Of a DNA stretch of 64,000 nt, positions 42,791 to 54,400 are shown in pieces. The position numbers were made by a program, and so were the translations under genes. Every line of letters starts with the position of its first letter. Positions within the stretch are counted from its first letter, which is position 1. The stretch comes from Inonotus obliquus (lineage: Eukaryota > Basidiomycota > Agaricomycetes > Hymenochaetales > Hymenochaetaceae): NCBI GenBank assembly GCA_032164295.1, contig JAJHTX010000012.1:434001-498000 (forward strand), in the 5' to 3' direction. Below the pieces are notes generated by a model. The model ran no database searches and had not been told where the DNA came from. It was given only the letters and a program-made list of their open reading frames with translations.

Positions 42791-45096
42791 TAATAAGTGG
42801 GGGGGGACGACGATCGCCTAACGTTCGTAGGCTTCTTGGGACAGTTCGGGTAATCGGCCCGATGTGCTCCGCGGCAATTCGCGCACTTGACCACGTGGGT
42901 GCATGACGTAACGTCTGTACAGTCTGCGCATTTATTCTCGCACAACTCCGTTTGGTGTGGTTCGGCGCAACGAGCGCACCTGTACAGCTCCGTGCAGTCC
43001 TGGTCGCTATGACGGTAGCGATAACATTTCTTGCACTGGATTGGGCCAGTCCGCGCCTTAGGTTCCACCGCGAACTGGTTGCGACCGTAATACCGAATGG
43101 AGCGGCGCACAATGCCATTGTTGTGGAAAATGGCGTCCTTCGCTTTTAGCGGGTGCGAGACTGCAACCATAATTGCTGCCGTAGCCGAGCGATTGCGCGT
43201 AAGCATTTCCTGGAGCGTCGTCGGTTGGCCCATGAAATGTGGGGCTTCTGTGAAGGGGAACTCGTTAAACACCGCATTAGATAAGCGGAGTTCGGCTGCG
43301 ATCTCCGCCGGGGTGTGGATTTGTTTCGTCGTGGGATTTAGTATCGGGAAGCCTGGGACGATAAATTGGAAGGACTCCGTAAAAGGAGTAAACTCCACCG
43401 ACGTCATTGCATCCGACGTAATCCTGAGCTTAGCCTGTAGAGCTTCAGCCCATTCTGCTCCCATATCCGTTGCGTCCGGTCGCGCTGCCACATCTACAAC
43501 GAGGATGCCTTTAAGCGACCAGCTAGCCTTAAGCAGGGTCAGCGGTCCGCCTTTCTTAGGACTAGGCTTGGTTGCCCGAGCTAAGACGTATACTTCCTCC
43601 CGCGACAGAGAAGGACGTGGTTTAACGGTGAAACCCAGAGTAGTAGCGGTCTTAGCCTTCCGCATCCGGATGTCGTTGATCGTGGTCTTCTTCTTCTTAG
43701 GTGCTGCCTTAGTCGGGCCAGCGCCCTGTCGACTCGCATTAGCCGCCTGGGCATACGTATGGCTACCCGCATTCTTCCGCGTGACCGGAACAAAAGGGGC
43801 CGGGGCCTGGGCAGGAACATACCGGATGTATCGGTCCGGGATGCCCTGAGCTTCGTTGGACGAGTTGATGGCGTCGACGTCTATGACCTCGATCTCCTTT
43901 CCCTTGCCTTTATTCTTCGGCTTAGGAAGAGGAGCCTGTTGGGGGTTAGCGTTATGCACAACCTGCGCACCGGGGGCCGCTACCTGCACACCCGGGCGTC
44001 GATTAGGGGTTGTTTCCTGGGGTGCTTTATGCTGTCCACCTCCCGGGGCAGCACCCTGCGCAGCGGGGGGTTGTGCCCACCTAGACGCCTGGAGCCCTTG
44101 GCCCCCTGTGGTCGTCTGGTGGACGGGACCCGGCACACGTCCCTGTTCAACCTTCTTCAGCCTTTCCCCCAGAACGGCCAACTGATTCCTAGTCTCGTCC
44201 GCCGCCTCCCGCGCCTGGCGTCCCGCAACCATCTGTTCTTCACTCATGAGCTTAAGGCGATCCAGGATCGCGTAGAGCTGAGGATCGACGTCCTTCCCAT
44301 GCGTTGGGTAAACGGCCGGTGTGATGGCACAATCATCGGCTAGGTGACGTAAGCCGTCTTCAAAGCCGCCGGGCCAGAGGGATTCCTTCATATACCCCCC
44401 GGAAAAACCCCACATGAAGCGGTCCATAGCGTCGTTCTGAGCGAACGGGCCATCCTCCCGGGACTGGGAGATGGCGGAGAACAACATGGCTGTCACCTTA
44501 CCCAAGGTGTAGCCCATCTGTTCGAAGTTGTGCGCCGTCGAACCCGGCTGCGACCCTGGCGATTCCTCAACGGGATCCGGCATACGGAGTTCCGCTTCCA
44601 CCCGGTCCATAACTCCTCCCACGAACGTATAGGTTCTGTCATAGGCGGCCTGTGCGTCAAAAACGCTTTCCACCTCCATTTGTTCATCCCACGTCTTTTT
44701 CCCAGGCTCAGGGGCCTCCCTAGCAGGAGCCTCCCCCGAGGCCTTGCGTTTCCCGAGTCGCTGTGCCAGGGCCTCCTGTTGGTCGAGGGCTTCCTGCTGA
44801 TTGAGAGCGTCCGCCACCGCTGTGTCGACGCTGTGTCCGGTGGGAACAATCCACCTGTCTGAGTCGCGGCCGTCGAAACCGACCTCTGCTGCCCGCAGGT
44901 CAGCTGGGGACAACTGGGACCTTATCAGGTTAGGGTCTGGTGCAAACGACGGCGCCCCCACCGACTGGGAGACGCGGCCGATGGCGGGTTTTGGTGGCGC
45001 AGGGGGTGCCCCTTTGCTAGACAATGCTGCCTGAATACGTTTTACCCCTCCACGAGTTACCGATCGTAAACTACGGGACTCGCCACTATCAGACAT
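42790..45096 (-). CDS. LINE ORF1 (copy 3)
   Basis: 768 residues from ATG at 45096, intact, with three zinc knuckles. It starts MSDSGES instead of MSDNGES. TAATG overlap with ORF2 at 42790. Copy 4 differs by Cys for Arg in the MVAG-x-QARE segment. Confidence 0.91.
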   Translation of the reverse strand: MSDSGESRSLRSVTRGGVKRIQAALSSKGAPPAPPKPAIGRVSQSVGAPSFAPDPNLIRSQLSPADLRAAEVGFDGRDSDRWIVPTGHSVDTAVADALNQQEALDQQEALAQRLGKRKASGEAPAREAPEPGKKTWDEQMEVESVFDAQAAYDRTYTFVGGVMDRVEAELRMPDPVEESPGSQPGSTAHNFEQMGYTLGKVTAMLFSAISQSREDGPFAQNDAMDRFMWGFSGGYMKESLWPGGFEDGLRHLADDCAITPAVYPTHGKDVDPQLYAILDRLKLMSEEQMVAGRQAREAADETRNQLAVLGERLKKVEQGRVPGPVHQTTTGGQGLQASRWAQPPAAQGAAPGGGQHKAPQETTPNRRPGVQVAAPGAQVVHNANPQQAPLPKPKNKGKGKEIEVIDVDAINSSNEAQGIPDRYIRYVPAQAPAPFVPVTRKNAGSHTYAQAANASRQGAGPTKAAPKKKKTTINDIRMRKAKTATTLGFTVKPRPSLSREEVYVLARATKPSPKKGGPLTLLKASWSLKGILVVDVAARPDATDMGAEWAEALQAKLRITSDAMTSVEFTPFTESFQFIVPGFPILNPTTKQIHTPAEIAAELRLSNAVFNEFPFTEAPHFMGQPTTLQEMLTRNRSATAAIMVAVSHPLKAKDAIFHNNGIVRRSIRYYGRNQFAVEPKARTGPIQCKKCYRYRHSDQDCTELYRCARCAEPHQTELCENKCADCTDVTSCTHVVKCANCRGAHRADYPNCPKKPTNVRRSSSPPTY

Positions 45097-45112
45097 GACG
45101 GTCAAAGAGAGA

Positions 45113-45124
45113 GAAGCTTATCAA
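45113..45124. repeat. 12-bp boundary repeat 5
   Basis: GAAGCTTATCAA between copies 3 and 4. Confidence 0.9.
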
Positions 45125-45351
45125 TAACAAACAAATTGTATTTGATATATATAAAATTAGCCGAAGGCTTACAAATTCCCAGGACAAAGCAACTGGACCG
45201 CCAAGATATGAAGACCAACCTAGTAAACTAGCGTGTACCAACAGGTAAAGGAAAGGGGAAACATAGAGTTCCTACATATGACTAAAATAAATGGCCACCG
45301 CGGGCGTCAGGAAAACGTCACAGCCGAAGCTGCGCGTACAAAAACCTGGGC

Positions 45352-48300
45352 CTATGGGGGTTTGAAAATATTAATGAGCGCCTCTTTGGACGCCAAGATG
45401 TTGTGGAACTGGTGGAACCAGTTCAGCGAAGAGACGTGTGGGAACGCCTGTCTTCCTCTAGGACACTGGAGAAGGCGGTGTCGGATCGTATCCAGGTCTC
45501 CGCATGTTTGGCAATCAGGAAAGTCGTCTTCAGACATGCGGTTAAGGTATTCTCCTACGGCGGCGACGCCCGCTAGTAGCCGGAGGGCTGTGGTTTCGCC
45601 GATGCGGGAGATACTGGCGTGGGCGATGTGGATCGGAGAGAAACGGACTCTGCGGAGTAACTCCCTTTGCGCAGGAGTTTCAATAGTATGGTGCGTATGC
45701 GCACCGTTCTCGGCCAGCGTCTCCTTCCAGGCCTGGAGCATCGCCGTCCTCGTAGATATCTGAAGCCCTTCCACCGTAGCGGCCGGGAACAGCATGTATT
45801 CGTCGTCTTCCAGAGGAGGTTTGACCGGGAAACGTCTGGACGGCCACGGTCTGAAGTAAAGAAAAACATTAGTTTGGGCAAGAGCCGCAACTATCTGTTC
45901 AATGATCGCGAGGGATGAAGGGATTGGTGAAATCAAATCCGCGCGAAACTCTATAGGAATAAAAACCGGAACCTCAAATGGGAACCCAAAGTCCACAAAG
46001 GGACGGACCAAATGGCCGTAAAGAAATTTAACAAGCGCGACCAGAATTAAACAAAACCGGTCCATATCCTCTGTCGCCTGATAGGCAACCTGTTTCTCCA
46101 TTGGCTCCCTGCCAACAACCGTCCATACCTCCGCCCTCCGCGGCCTATCCGAGCAGAAAATCCACACCTGCGGTGGAAGGCCTTGAGGCATCATCGAGGC
46201 TATTCGCGCAGTCATCCGCTGCCACACTGCCCGGTACTCTGATCTTGGGAAAGGTAGCATTGGAACCATGGAGCGCGGAACAATGCGGCGCATGTATGCT
46301 TCCGGAACCGGGGGGGATCCTAGGCGCTGAGCGTCTATCATCGCGTTTTGCGTCTCCGCTATGCGGGCCAGACTCATCATCAGTGGAGGAATGCCTGCCA
46401 GTGCCTCCATGATGTCTGTATGCGTAAAAGGGAGCCATGATCCCAGGTCGCGTAATGCCTTCTGGTGTATACCATCAAATGTCGACGCGAGTTCCGGCTG
46501 CCGTGTCATCCAAATAGGCGCCCCCCATGCCAGAACCGGGAGCAGTATGTTTTGGTAATATCTGCGCATCGCCTTGAGGCGGAGCCCCGTCGTGGAGCGT
46601 GTTTGCCATCGTAGTGCATTCCAGGTATGCTTGGCCGCGTTCAAACGCGACACGACGTGCGGACGAAAGTCACGGTAGTCCGTCATTTCTATTCCCAGCC
46701 ACTTGATAACCGGTTTAGCCCATTCCACTCTTTCCTCACCCAAGTGGATTGGCGCGGACGCTGTAATCCTGCTGCCTGCTCGTTCACGGCTCCTCCCCAG
46801 CGCTATGCCTTGGATGGATGCCGTGTCTACTTTGAGTCCGATGCGCATGAGCGCGTCATTAACTTGCTGCATGCCATTCTGAGTCTCTCTCGCCACTGCA
46901 TACGCGCTGTTACCTGTGGTCAGGAGGAGTCCGTCATCCATGTAAAACATGAGCGAGCGATCCGTAAGTAGGCGAATCGCAGTGTTAGCCGCTATATTCG
47001 CTAGGACCGGAGACATGGGTGATCCTTGTGGAACTCCTGCGTCCGGCTTCTGCATCCATTGTGACCGCTGCCCGTTGAAAGAGAAGGCGATCGTACGCTG
47101 TTTCATGAACTGCATGATGGTATTGTTGAGCGACTGCGGGACTCCTAGGAGGTCGAGTCCTTTCCTTAGATGGGCCGACTCTATGCAGTCGAAAAACCCC
47201 TGGATGTCGAAGCCTACTACTGTGTGGTGAGCTTCCAGGTTGTCAATCTTAGACATCAATGCGTGCCAGGCCGTTATGACCGATGCGCCGCGTCTTCCAC
47301 CGTATTGTCGGCGATCGAATGCTGGGTGACGATAAATCAGCGCTTGTAGTCGTTCCGCAACCATGCGTTCAAAGAGTTTGGCTAATACTTCCTCCACGCA
47401 TATCGGTCTATACGCCCTGGGAGAGTCCAGGGGGTAAGGTTTAGGTTTGCGGACCATAGCCACAATAGAGCGCTTGAACTCGGGTGGGTAGACTTCGTAT
47501 CGCACCATCGCATTGAACATGTTGGTGAAACATCCGATGTGTCGCCGAACCGCCGGGCTAATCGCATAGAATGTCATACCTGATGGGCCCGGCGCGCTGT
47601 TGGGTGGCATTCCCTTGAGCGCCGACAGGACTTCGCTTTCTGAGAAAGATCGCTGCTGCTCCCGAGACGCGAGGTCTCCTTCCCCCTCATCTCTTCCTAT
47701 ATTCCGGATGGGGAAATAGTGTTGTCGAAACGCTTCCGCAATTTCCACGTGTCGGACTGCGCGGAAGGGAGACGTCAATGTTGGGATGTTCGTCTGTCGC
47801 CTAGGTAAGCCCGCCTTGTGGAACTTCCATGGCATAATATTTCCCGCCTCATCCCTACGTGTATGGTACCATTCCCATCTCCGGTTGCGGAGCCAATACA
47901 GTAGATCCGGCGCACCTTCCTCCACCCGTCGGTCACATTCCTCATCCCACCACCTCGCCTTGCGCTGGGAGACAGTTTCGTACGTGAGGCAGCTCGTGGC
48001 CTGACTGGCACTTGCGAACAGCTGAGCGAACCAGGACAGAACGGCCTGCCCACCTGTAGGTTGACTATTCCAGAATCCAGGGGGAACCGCATATTCCAGT
48101 TCGGCCGCCCAGGAGTCAGCTTTATCGTTCGGGATGCCCGTACGTTCCAGACTAGCCCGATTACTCCAATTGGATAGATCCGCCGTAATAATACAGTGGT
48201 GTCCCTTCTTCACGATATGTGGGTGAATCTTCCACGTCTGGCGCAAATCTGGGAGTGACGCCGGAGTGAAAAGGATGGCGTCTGGGTGAGTCCCCGAACC

Positions 48301-48903
48301 TAGCCGATCCCCATGACAAGTTATTGTATCTGGGTCGTCAGCGTATGTAAATTCTGGGTGAGTATCCAGCCATCCAGTAAAGAAATTGAGCCTGTCCATG
48401 CCCCGGCCATACGGCCCCCTATTAGACCAGTAAGACCCCGCGTTAAAGTCGCCGGCAATGATGGACCCTTCCGGAAAACCACGTCGAAACCGCGTCGCAG
48501 TAGCGCCCCACGTAGTGCGATGCGTAGTGTGTGGACAGTAAACCGAGAAGACATGCAGCGTACCCTCGCCTACATGTAATTCCGCATGTACCATGGTATC
48601 ATCTGGAACATCGTCGTGCTGTGACCAGCGTATGCCTCTCGGGATTGCTATACCCACCCAGGGGTTCTCTCCCCTGGCTAAGATCATAGTATGCGCTCCA
48701 AAGAGTGGCGCGCCCATCGCCGACACCTCCCGCTCCCCTGTCGTACGCGCTGTTCCCACCTGTATATGGGGTATCTCCTGTATACACCATATGTCCAAAT
48801 CCCACGCCGTGAAATGCGTTTGCTGAAGAAGATGTTGAGCCATAAATAAGGATGTGCTCGAACGGCCCGCGTTGTAAGAGACGAGCTTTAGTTGTCCCTT
48901 CAT
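45352..48903 (-). CDS. LINE ORF2 (copy 4)
   Basis: 1183 residues, intact. It differs from copy 3 by Arg to His in WLPFT-x-TDIM (CGC to CAT-type change, coded around 46421). All EN, RT and zinc motifs are present. Confidence 0.92.
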   Translation of the reverse strand: MKGQLKLVSYNAGRSSTSLFMAQHLLQQTHFTAWDLDIWCIQEIPHIQVGTARTTGEREVSAMGAPLFGAHTMILARGENPWVGIAIPRGIRWSQHDDVPDDTMVHAELHVGEGTLHVFSVYCPHTTHRTTWGATATRFRRGFPEGSIIAGDFNAGSYWSNRGPYGRGMDRLNFFTGWLDTHPEFTYADDPDTITCHGDRLGSGTHPDAILFTPASLPDLRQTWKIHPHIVKKGHHCIITADLSNWSNRASLERTGIPNDKADSWAAELEYAVPPGFWNSQPTGGQAVLSWFAQLFASASQATSCLTYETVSQRKARWWDEECDRRVEEGAPDLLYWLRNRRWEWYHTRRDEAGNIMPWKFHKAGLPRRQTNIPTLTSPFRAVRHVEIAEAFRQHYFPIRNIGRDEGEGDLASREQQRSFSESEVLSALKGMPPNSAPGPSGMTFYAISPAVRRHIGCFTNMFNAMVRYEVYPPEFKRSIVAMVRKPKPYPLDSPRAYRPICVEEVLAKLFERMVAERLQALIYRHPAFDRRQYGGRRGASVITAWHALMSKIDNLEAHHTVVGFDIQGFFDCIESAHLRKGLDLLGVPQSLNNTIMQFMKQRTIAFSFNGQRSQWMQKPDAGVPQGSPMSPVLANIAANTAIRLLTDRSLMFYMDDGLLLTTGNSAYAVARETQNGMQQVNDALMRIGLKVDTASIQGIALGRSRERAGSRITASAPIHLGEERVEWAKPVIKWLGIEMTDYRDFRPHVVSRLNAAKHTWNALRWQTRSTTGLRLKAMRRYYQNILLPVLAWGAPIWMTRQPELASTFDGIHQKALRDLGSWLPFTHTDIMEALAGIPPLMMSLARIAETQNAMIDAQRLGSPPVPEAYMRRIVPRSMVPMLPFPRSEYRAVWQRMTARIASMMPQGLPPQVWIFCSDRPRRAEVWTVVGREPMEKQVAYQATEDMDRFCLILVALVKFLYGHLVRPFVDFGFPFEVPVFIPIEFRADLISPIPSSLAIIEQIVAALAQTNVFLYFRPWPSRRFPVKPPLEDDEYMLFPAATVEGLQISTRTAMLQAWKETLAENGAHTHHTIETPAQRELLRRVRFSPIHIAHASISRIGETTALRLLAGVAAVGEYLNRMSEDDFPDCQTCGDLDTIRHRLLQCPRGRQAFPHVSSLNWFHQFHNILASKEALINIFKPP

Positions 48904-51209
48904 TAATAAGTGGGGGGGGACGACGATCGCCTAACGTTCGTAGGCTTCTTGGGACAGTTCGGGTAATCGGCCCGATGTGCTCCGCGGCAATTCGCGCACT
49001 TGACCACGTGGGTGCATGACGTAACGTCTGTACAGTCTGCGCATTTATTCTCGCACAACTCCGTTTGGTGTGGTTCGGCGCAACGAGCGCACCTGTACAG
49101 CTCCGTGCAGTCCTGGTCGCTATGACGGTAGCGATAACATTTCTTGCACTGGATTGGGCCAGTCCGCGCCTTAGGTTCCACCGCGAACTGGTTGCGACCG
49201 TAATACCGAATGGAGCGGCGCACAATGCCATTGTTGTGGAAAATGGCGTCCTTCGCTTTTAGCGGGTGCGAGACTGCAACCATAATTGCTGCCGTAGCCG
49301 AGCGATTGCGCGTAAGCATTTCCTGGAGCGTCGTCGGTTGGCCCATGAAATGTGGGGCTTCTGTGAAGGGGAACTCGTTAAACACCGCATTAGATAAGCG
49401 GAGTTCGGCTGCGATCTCCGCCGGGGTGTGGATTTGTTTCGTCGTGGGATTTAGTATCGGGAAGCCTGGGACGATAAATTGGAAGGACTCCGTAAAAGGA
49501 GTAAACTCCACCGACGTCATTGCATCCGACGTAATCCTGAGCTTAGCCTGTAGAGCTTCAGCCCATTCTGCTCCCATATCCGTTGCGTCCGGTCGCGCTG
49601 CCACATCTACAACGAGGATGCCTTTAAGCGACCAGCTAGCCTTAAGCAGGGTCAGCGGTCCGCCTTTCTTAGGACTAGGCTTGGTTGCCCGAGCTAAGAC
49701 GTATACTTCCTCCCGCGACAGAGAAGGACGTGGTTTAACGGTGAAACCCAGAGTAGTAGCGGTCTTAGCCTTCCGCATCCGGATGTCGTTGATCGTGGTC
49801 TTCTTCTTCTTAGGTGCTGCCTTAGTCGGGCCAGCGCCCTGTCGACTCGCATTAGCCGCCTGGGCATACGTATGGCTACCCGCATTCTTCCGCGTGACCG
49901 GAACAAAAGGGGCCGGGGCCTGGGCAGGAACATACCGGATGTATCGGTCCGGGATGCCCTGAGCTTCGTTGGACGAGTTGATGGCGTCGACGTCTATGAC
50001 CTCGATCTCCTTTCCCTTGCCTTTATTCTTCGGCTTAGGAAGAGGAGCCTGTTGGGGGTTAGCGTTATGCACAACCTGCGCACCGGGGGCCGCTACCTGC
50101 ACACCCGGGCGTCGATTAGGGGTTGTTTCCTGGGGTGCTTTATGCTGTCCACCTCCCGGGGCAGCACCCTGCGCAGCGGGGGGTTGTGCCCACCTAGACG
50201 CCTGGAGCCCTTGGCCCCCTGTGGTCGTCTGGTGGACGGGACCCGGCACACGTCCCTGTTCAACCTTCTTCAGCCTTTCCCCCAGAACGGCCAACTGATT
50301 CCTAGTCTCGTCCGCCGCCTCCCGCGCCTGGCATCCCGCAACCATCTGTTCTTCACTCATGAGCTTAAGGCGATCCAGGATCGCGTAGAGCTGAGGATCG
50401 ACGTCCTTCCCATGCGTTGGGTAAACGGCCGGTGTGATGGCACAATCATCGGCTAGGTGACGTAAGCCGTCTTCAAAGCCGCCGGGCCAGAGGGATTCCT
50501 TCATATACCCCCCGGAAAAACCCCACATGAAGCGGTCCATAGCGTCGTTCTGAGCGAACGGGCCATCCTCCCGGGACTGGGAGATGGCGGAGAACAACAT
50601 GGCTGTCACCTTACCCAAGGTGTAGCCCATCTGTTCGAAGTTGTGCGCCGTCGAACCCGGCTGCGACCCTGGCGATTCCTCAACGGGATCCGGCATACGG
50701 AGTTCCGCTTCCACCCGGTCCATAACTCCTCCCACGAACGTATAGGTTCTGTCATAGGCGGCCTGTGCGTCAAAAACGCTTTCCACCTCCATTTGTTCAT
50801 CCCACGTCTTTTTCCCAGGCTCAGGGGCCTCCCTAGCAGGAGCCTCCCCCGAGGCCTTGCGTTTCCCGAGTCGCTGTGCCAGGGCCTCCTGTTGGTCGAG
50901 GGCTTCCTGCTGATTGAGAGCGTCCGCCACCGCTGTGTCGACGCTGTGTCCGGTGGGAACAATCCACCTGTCTGAGTCGCGGCCGTCGAAACCGACCTCT
51001 GCTGCCCGCAGGTCAGCTGGGGACAACTGGGACCTTATCAGGTTAGGGTCTGGTGCAAACGACGGCGCCCCCACCGACTGGGAGACGCGGCCGATGGCGG
51101 GTTTTGGTGGCGCAGGGGGTGCCCCTTTGCTAGACAATGCTGCCTGAATACGTTTTACCCCTCCACGAGTTACCGATCGTAAACTACGGGACTCGCCACT
51201 ATCAGACAT
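48903..51209 (-). CDS. LINE ORF1 (copy 4)
   Basis: 768 residues from ATG at 51209, intact. It differs from copy 3 by Arg to Cys in MVAG-x-QARE (around 50332). TAATG overlap at 48903. Confidence 0.91.
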   Translation of the reverse strand: MSDSGESRSLRSVTRGGVKRIQAALSSKGAPPAPPKPAIGRVSQSVGAPSFAPDPNLIRSQLSPADLRAAEVGFDGRDSDRWIVPTGHSVDTAVADALNQQEALDQQEALAQRLGKRKASGEAPAREAPEPGKKTWDEQMEVESVFDAQAAYDRTYTFVGGVMDRVEAELRMPDPVEESPGSQPGSTAHNFEQMGYTLGKVTAMLFSAISQSREDGPFAQNDAMDRFMWGFSGGYMKESLWPGGFEDGLRHLADDCAITPAVYPTHGKDVDPQLYAILDRLKLMSEEQMVAGCQAREAADETRNQLAVLGERLKKVEQGRVPGPVHQTTTGGQGLQASRWAQPPAAQGAAPGGGQHKAPQETTPNRRPGVQVAAPGAQVVHNANPQQAPLPKPKNKGKGKEIEVIDVDAINSSNEAQGIPDRYIRYVPAQAPAPFVPVTRKNAGSHTYAQAANASRQGAGPTKAAPKKKKTTINDIRMRKAKTATTLGFTVKPRPSLSREEVYVLARATKPSPKKGGPLTLLKASWSLKGILVVDVAARPDATDMGAEWAEALQAKLRITSDAMTSVEFTPFTESFQFIVPGFPILNPTTKQIHTPAEIAAELRLSNAVFNEFPFTEAPHFMGQPTTLQEMLTRNRSATAAIMVAVSHPLKAKDAIFHNNGIVRRSIRYYGRNQFAVEPKARTGPIQCKKCYRYRHSDQDCTELYRCARCAEPHQTELCENKCADCTDVTSCTHVVKCANCRGAHRADYPNCPKKPTNVRRSSSPPTY

Positions 51210-51225
51210 GACGGTCAAAGAGAGA

Positions 51226-51237
51226 GAAGCTTATCAA
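51226..51237. repeat. 12-bp boundary repeat 6
   Basis: GAAGCTTATCAA between copies 4 and 5. Confidence 0.9.
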
Positions 51238-51463
51238 TAACAAACAAATTGTATTTGAGATATATAAAATTAGCCAAAGGCTTACAAATTCCCAGGACAA
51301 AGCAACTGGACCGCCAAGATATGAAGACCAACCTAGTAAACTAGCTTGTACCAAAAGGTAAAGAAAGGGGAAAAATAGAGTCCCTACATATGGCTAAAAT
51401 AAATGGCCACCGCGGGCGTCAGGAAAACGTCACAGCCGAAGCTGCGCGTACAAAAACCTGGGC

Positions 51464-54400
51464 CTATGGGGGTTTGAAGATATTAATGAGCGCCTCTTTA
51501 GACGCCAAGATGTTGTGGAACTGGTGGAACCAGTTCAGCGAAGAGACGTGTGGGAACGCCTGTCTTCCTCTAGGACACTGGAGAAGACGGTGTCGGATCG
51601 TATCCAGGTCCCCGCATGTTTGGCAGTCAGGCAAGTCGTTTTCGGACATGCGGTTAAGGTATTCCCCTACGGCGGCGACACCCGCTAGTAGTCGGAGGGC
51701 TGTGGTTTCGCCGATGCGGGAGATACTGGCGTGGGCGATGTGGACCGGAGAGAAACGGACTCTTCGGAGTAGCTCCCTTTGCGCAGGAGTTTCAATGGTA
51801 TGGTGCGTATGTGCACCGTTCTCGACCAGCGTCTCCTTCCAGGCCTGGAGCATTGCTGTCCTGGTAGATATCTGAAGCCCTTCCACCGTAGCGGCTGGGA
51901 ACAGCACGTATTCGTCGTCTTCCAGAGGAGGTTTGACCGGGAACCGTCTGGACGGCCACGGCCTAAAGTAAAGAAAGGCATTAGTTTGGGCAAGAGCCGC
52001 AACTATCTGTTCAATGATCGCATGAGATGAAGGGATTGGTGTAATTAAATCCGCGCGAAACTCTATAGGGATAAAAATCGGAACCTCGAAAGGGAACCCA
52101 AAGTCCACAAAGGGACGGACCAAGTGGCCGTAAAGAAATTTAACCAACGCAACCAGGATTAAACAAAACCGGTCCATGTCCTCTGTCGCCTGATAGGCAA
52201 CCTGTTTCTCCATTGGCTCCCTGCCAACAACCGTCCATACCTCCGCCCTCCGCGGCCGATCCGAGCAGAAAATCCACACCTGTGGTGGGAGGCCTTGAGG
52301 CATCATCGAGACTATTCGCGCAGTCATCCGCTGCCACACTGCCCGGTACTCTGATCTTGGGAAGGGTAGCATTGGGACCATGGGGCGCGGAACAATGCGT
52401 CGCATGTATGTTTCCGGAACCGGGGGGGATCCTAGTCGCTGTGCGTCTATCATCGCGTTTTGCGTCTCCGCTATGCGGGCTAGACTCATCATCAGTGGAG
52501 GAATACCTGCCAGGGCCTCCATGATGTCTGTACGCGTAAAAGGAAGCCATGATCCCAGGTCGCGTAATGCCTTTTGGTGTATACCATCGAACGTTGACGC
52601 GAGTTCGGGCTGTCGTGTCATCCAAATAGGCGCCCCCCATGCCATAACCGGGAGAAGGATGTTCTGGTAATACCTGCGCATCGCCTTGAGGCGGAGCCCC
52701 GTCGTGGAGCGCGTTTGCCATCGCAATGTGTTCCACGTATGTTTGGCTGCGTTCAAACGCGACACGACATGCGGACGAAAGTCGCGGAAATCCGTCATTT
52801 CTATTCCCAGCCACTTAATAACCGGTTTAGCCCATTCTACTCTTTCCTCGCCCAAGTGGATTGGCGCGGACGCTATAATCCTGCCGCCTGCTCGTTCTCG
52901 GCTCCTTCCCAGCGCTACGCCTTGGATGGATGCCGTGTCTATCTGGAGCCCGATGCGCATGAGCGCGTCATTAACTTGCTGCATGCCATTCTGGGTCTCT
53001 CTCGCCACCGCATACGCGCTGTTACTTGTGGTCAGGAGAAGTCCGTCGTCCATGTAAAAAATGAGCGAGCGATCTGTAAGTAGGCGAATCGCAGTGTTAG
53101 CCGCTATATTCGCTAGGACCGGAGACATGGGTGAGCCTTGTGGAACTCCTGCGTCCGGCTTCTGCATCCATTGTGACCGCTGCCCGTTGAAAGAGAAGGC
53201 AATCGTACGCTGTTTCATAAACTGCATGATGGTATTGTTGAGCGACTGCGGGACTCCTAGGAGGTCGAGTCCGCTCCTTAGATGGGCCGACTCTATACAG
53301 TCGAAGAACCCCTGGATGTCAAAGCCTACCAAGGTGTGATGAACTTCCACGTTGTCAATCTTAGACATCAGTGCGTGCCAGGCCGTTATGACCGATGCGC
53401 CGCGTCTTCCGCCGTATTGTCGGCGGTCGAATGCTGGGTGACGGTAAATCAGCGCTTGTAGTCGTTCCGCGACCATGCGCTCAAAGAGTTTAGCTAATAC
53501 TTCCTCCACGCATATCGGTCTATACGCCCTGGGGGAGTCCAGGGGGTAAGGTTTAGGTTTGCGGACCATAGCCACAATGGAGCGCTTAAACTCGGGTGGG
53601 TAGACTTCGTATCGCACCATCGCATTGAACATGTTGGTAAAACATCCAATGTGTCGCCGAACCGCCGGGCTAATCGCATAGAATGTCATACCTGATGGGC
53701 CCGGAGCGCTGTTGGGTGGCATTCCCTTGAGCGCCGACAGGACTTCGCTCTCTGAGAAAGATCGCTGCTGTTCCCGAGACGCAAGGTTTCCTTCCCCCTC
53801 GCCTCTTCCTATATTCCGGACGGGGAAATAGTGTTGTCGAAACGCTTCCGCAATTTCCACGTGTCGGACTGCGCGGAAGGGAGACGTCAATGTTGGGATG
53901 TTCGTCTGTCGCCTAGGTAAGCCCGCCTTGTGGAACTTCCATGGCATAATATTTCCCGCCTCATCTCTTCGTGTATGGTACCATTCCCATCTCCGGTTAC
54001 GGAGCCAGTACAATAAATCCGGCGCACCTTCCTCCACCCGTCGGTCACATTCCTCATCCCACCACCTCGCCTTGCGCTGAGAGACAGTTTCGTACGTGAG
54101 GCAGCTCGTGGCCTGACTGGCACTTGCGAAAAGTTGAGCGAACCAGGACAAAACGGCCTGCCCGCCTGTAGGTTGACTATTCCAGAAGCCAGGGGGAACC
54201 GCATATTCGAGTTCAGCCGCCCAGGAGTCAGCTTTATCGTTCGGGATGCCCGTACGTTCCAGACTAGCCCGATTACTCCAATTGGATAGGTCCGCCGTAA
54301 TAATACAGTGGTGTCCCTTCTTCACGATATGGGGGTGAATCTTCCACGTCTGGCGCAAATCTGGGAGTGACGCCGGAGTAAAAAGAATGGCGTCTGGGTG

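Larger units (their letters stand above)
39012..45112 (-). mobile_element. LINE copy 3 (full length)
   Basis: Nearly identical to copy 4; I found only two differences, both transitions at CpG (listed in findings). Both ORFs are open, and the hairpin is at 39046-39056. Confidence 0.92.
45125..51225 (-). mobile_element. LINE copy 4 (full length)
   Basis: Near-perfect duplicate of copy 3, in the same orientation and separated only by the 12-bp boundary. Either a very recent insertion, an unequal exchange product, or an assembly duplication. Confidence 0.9.
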
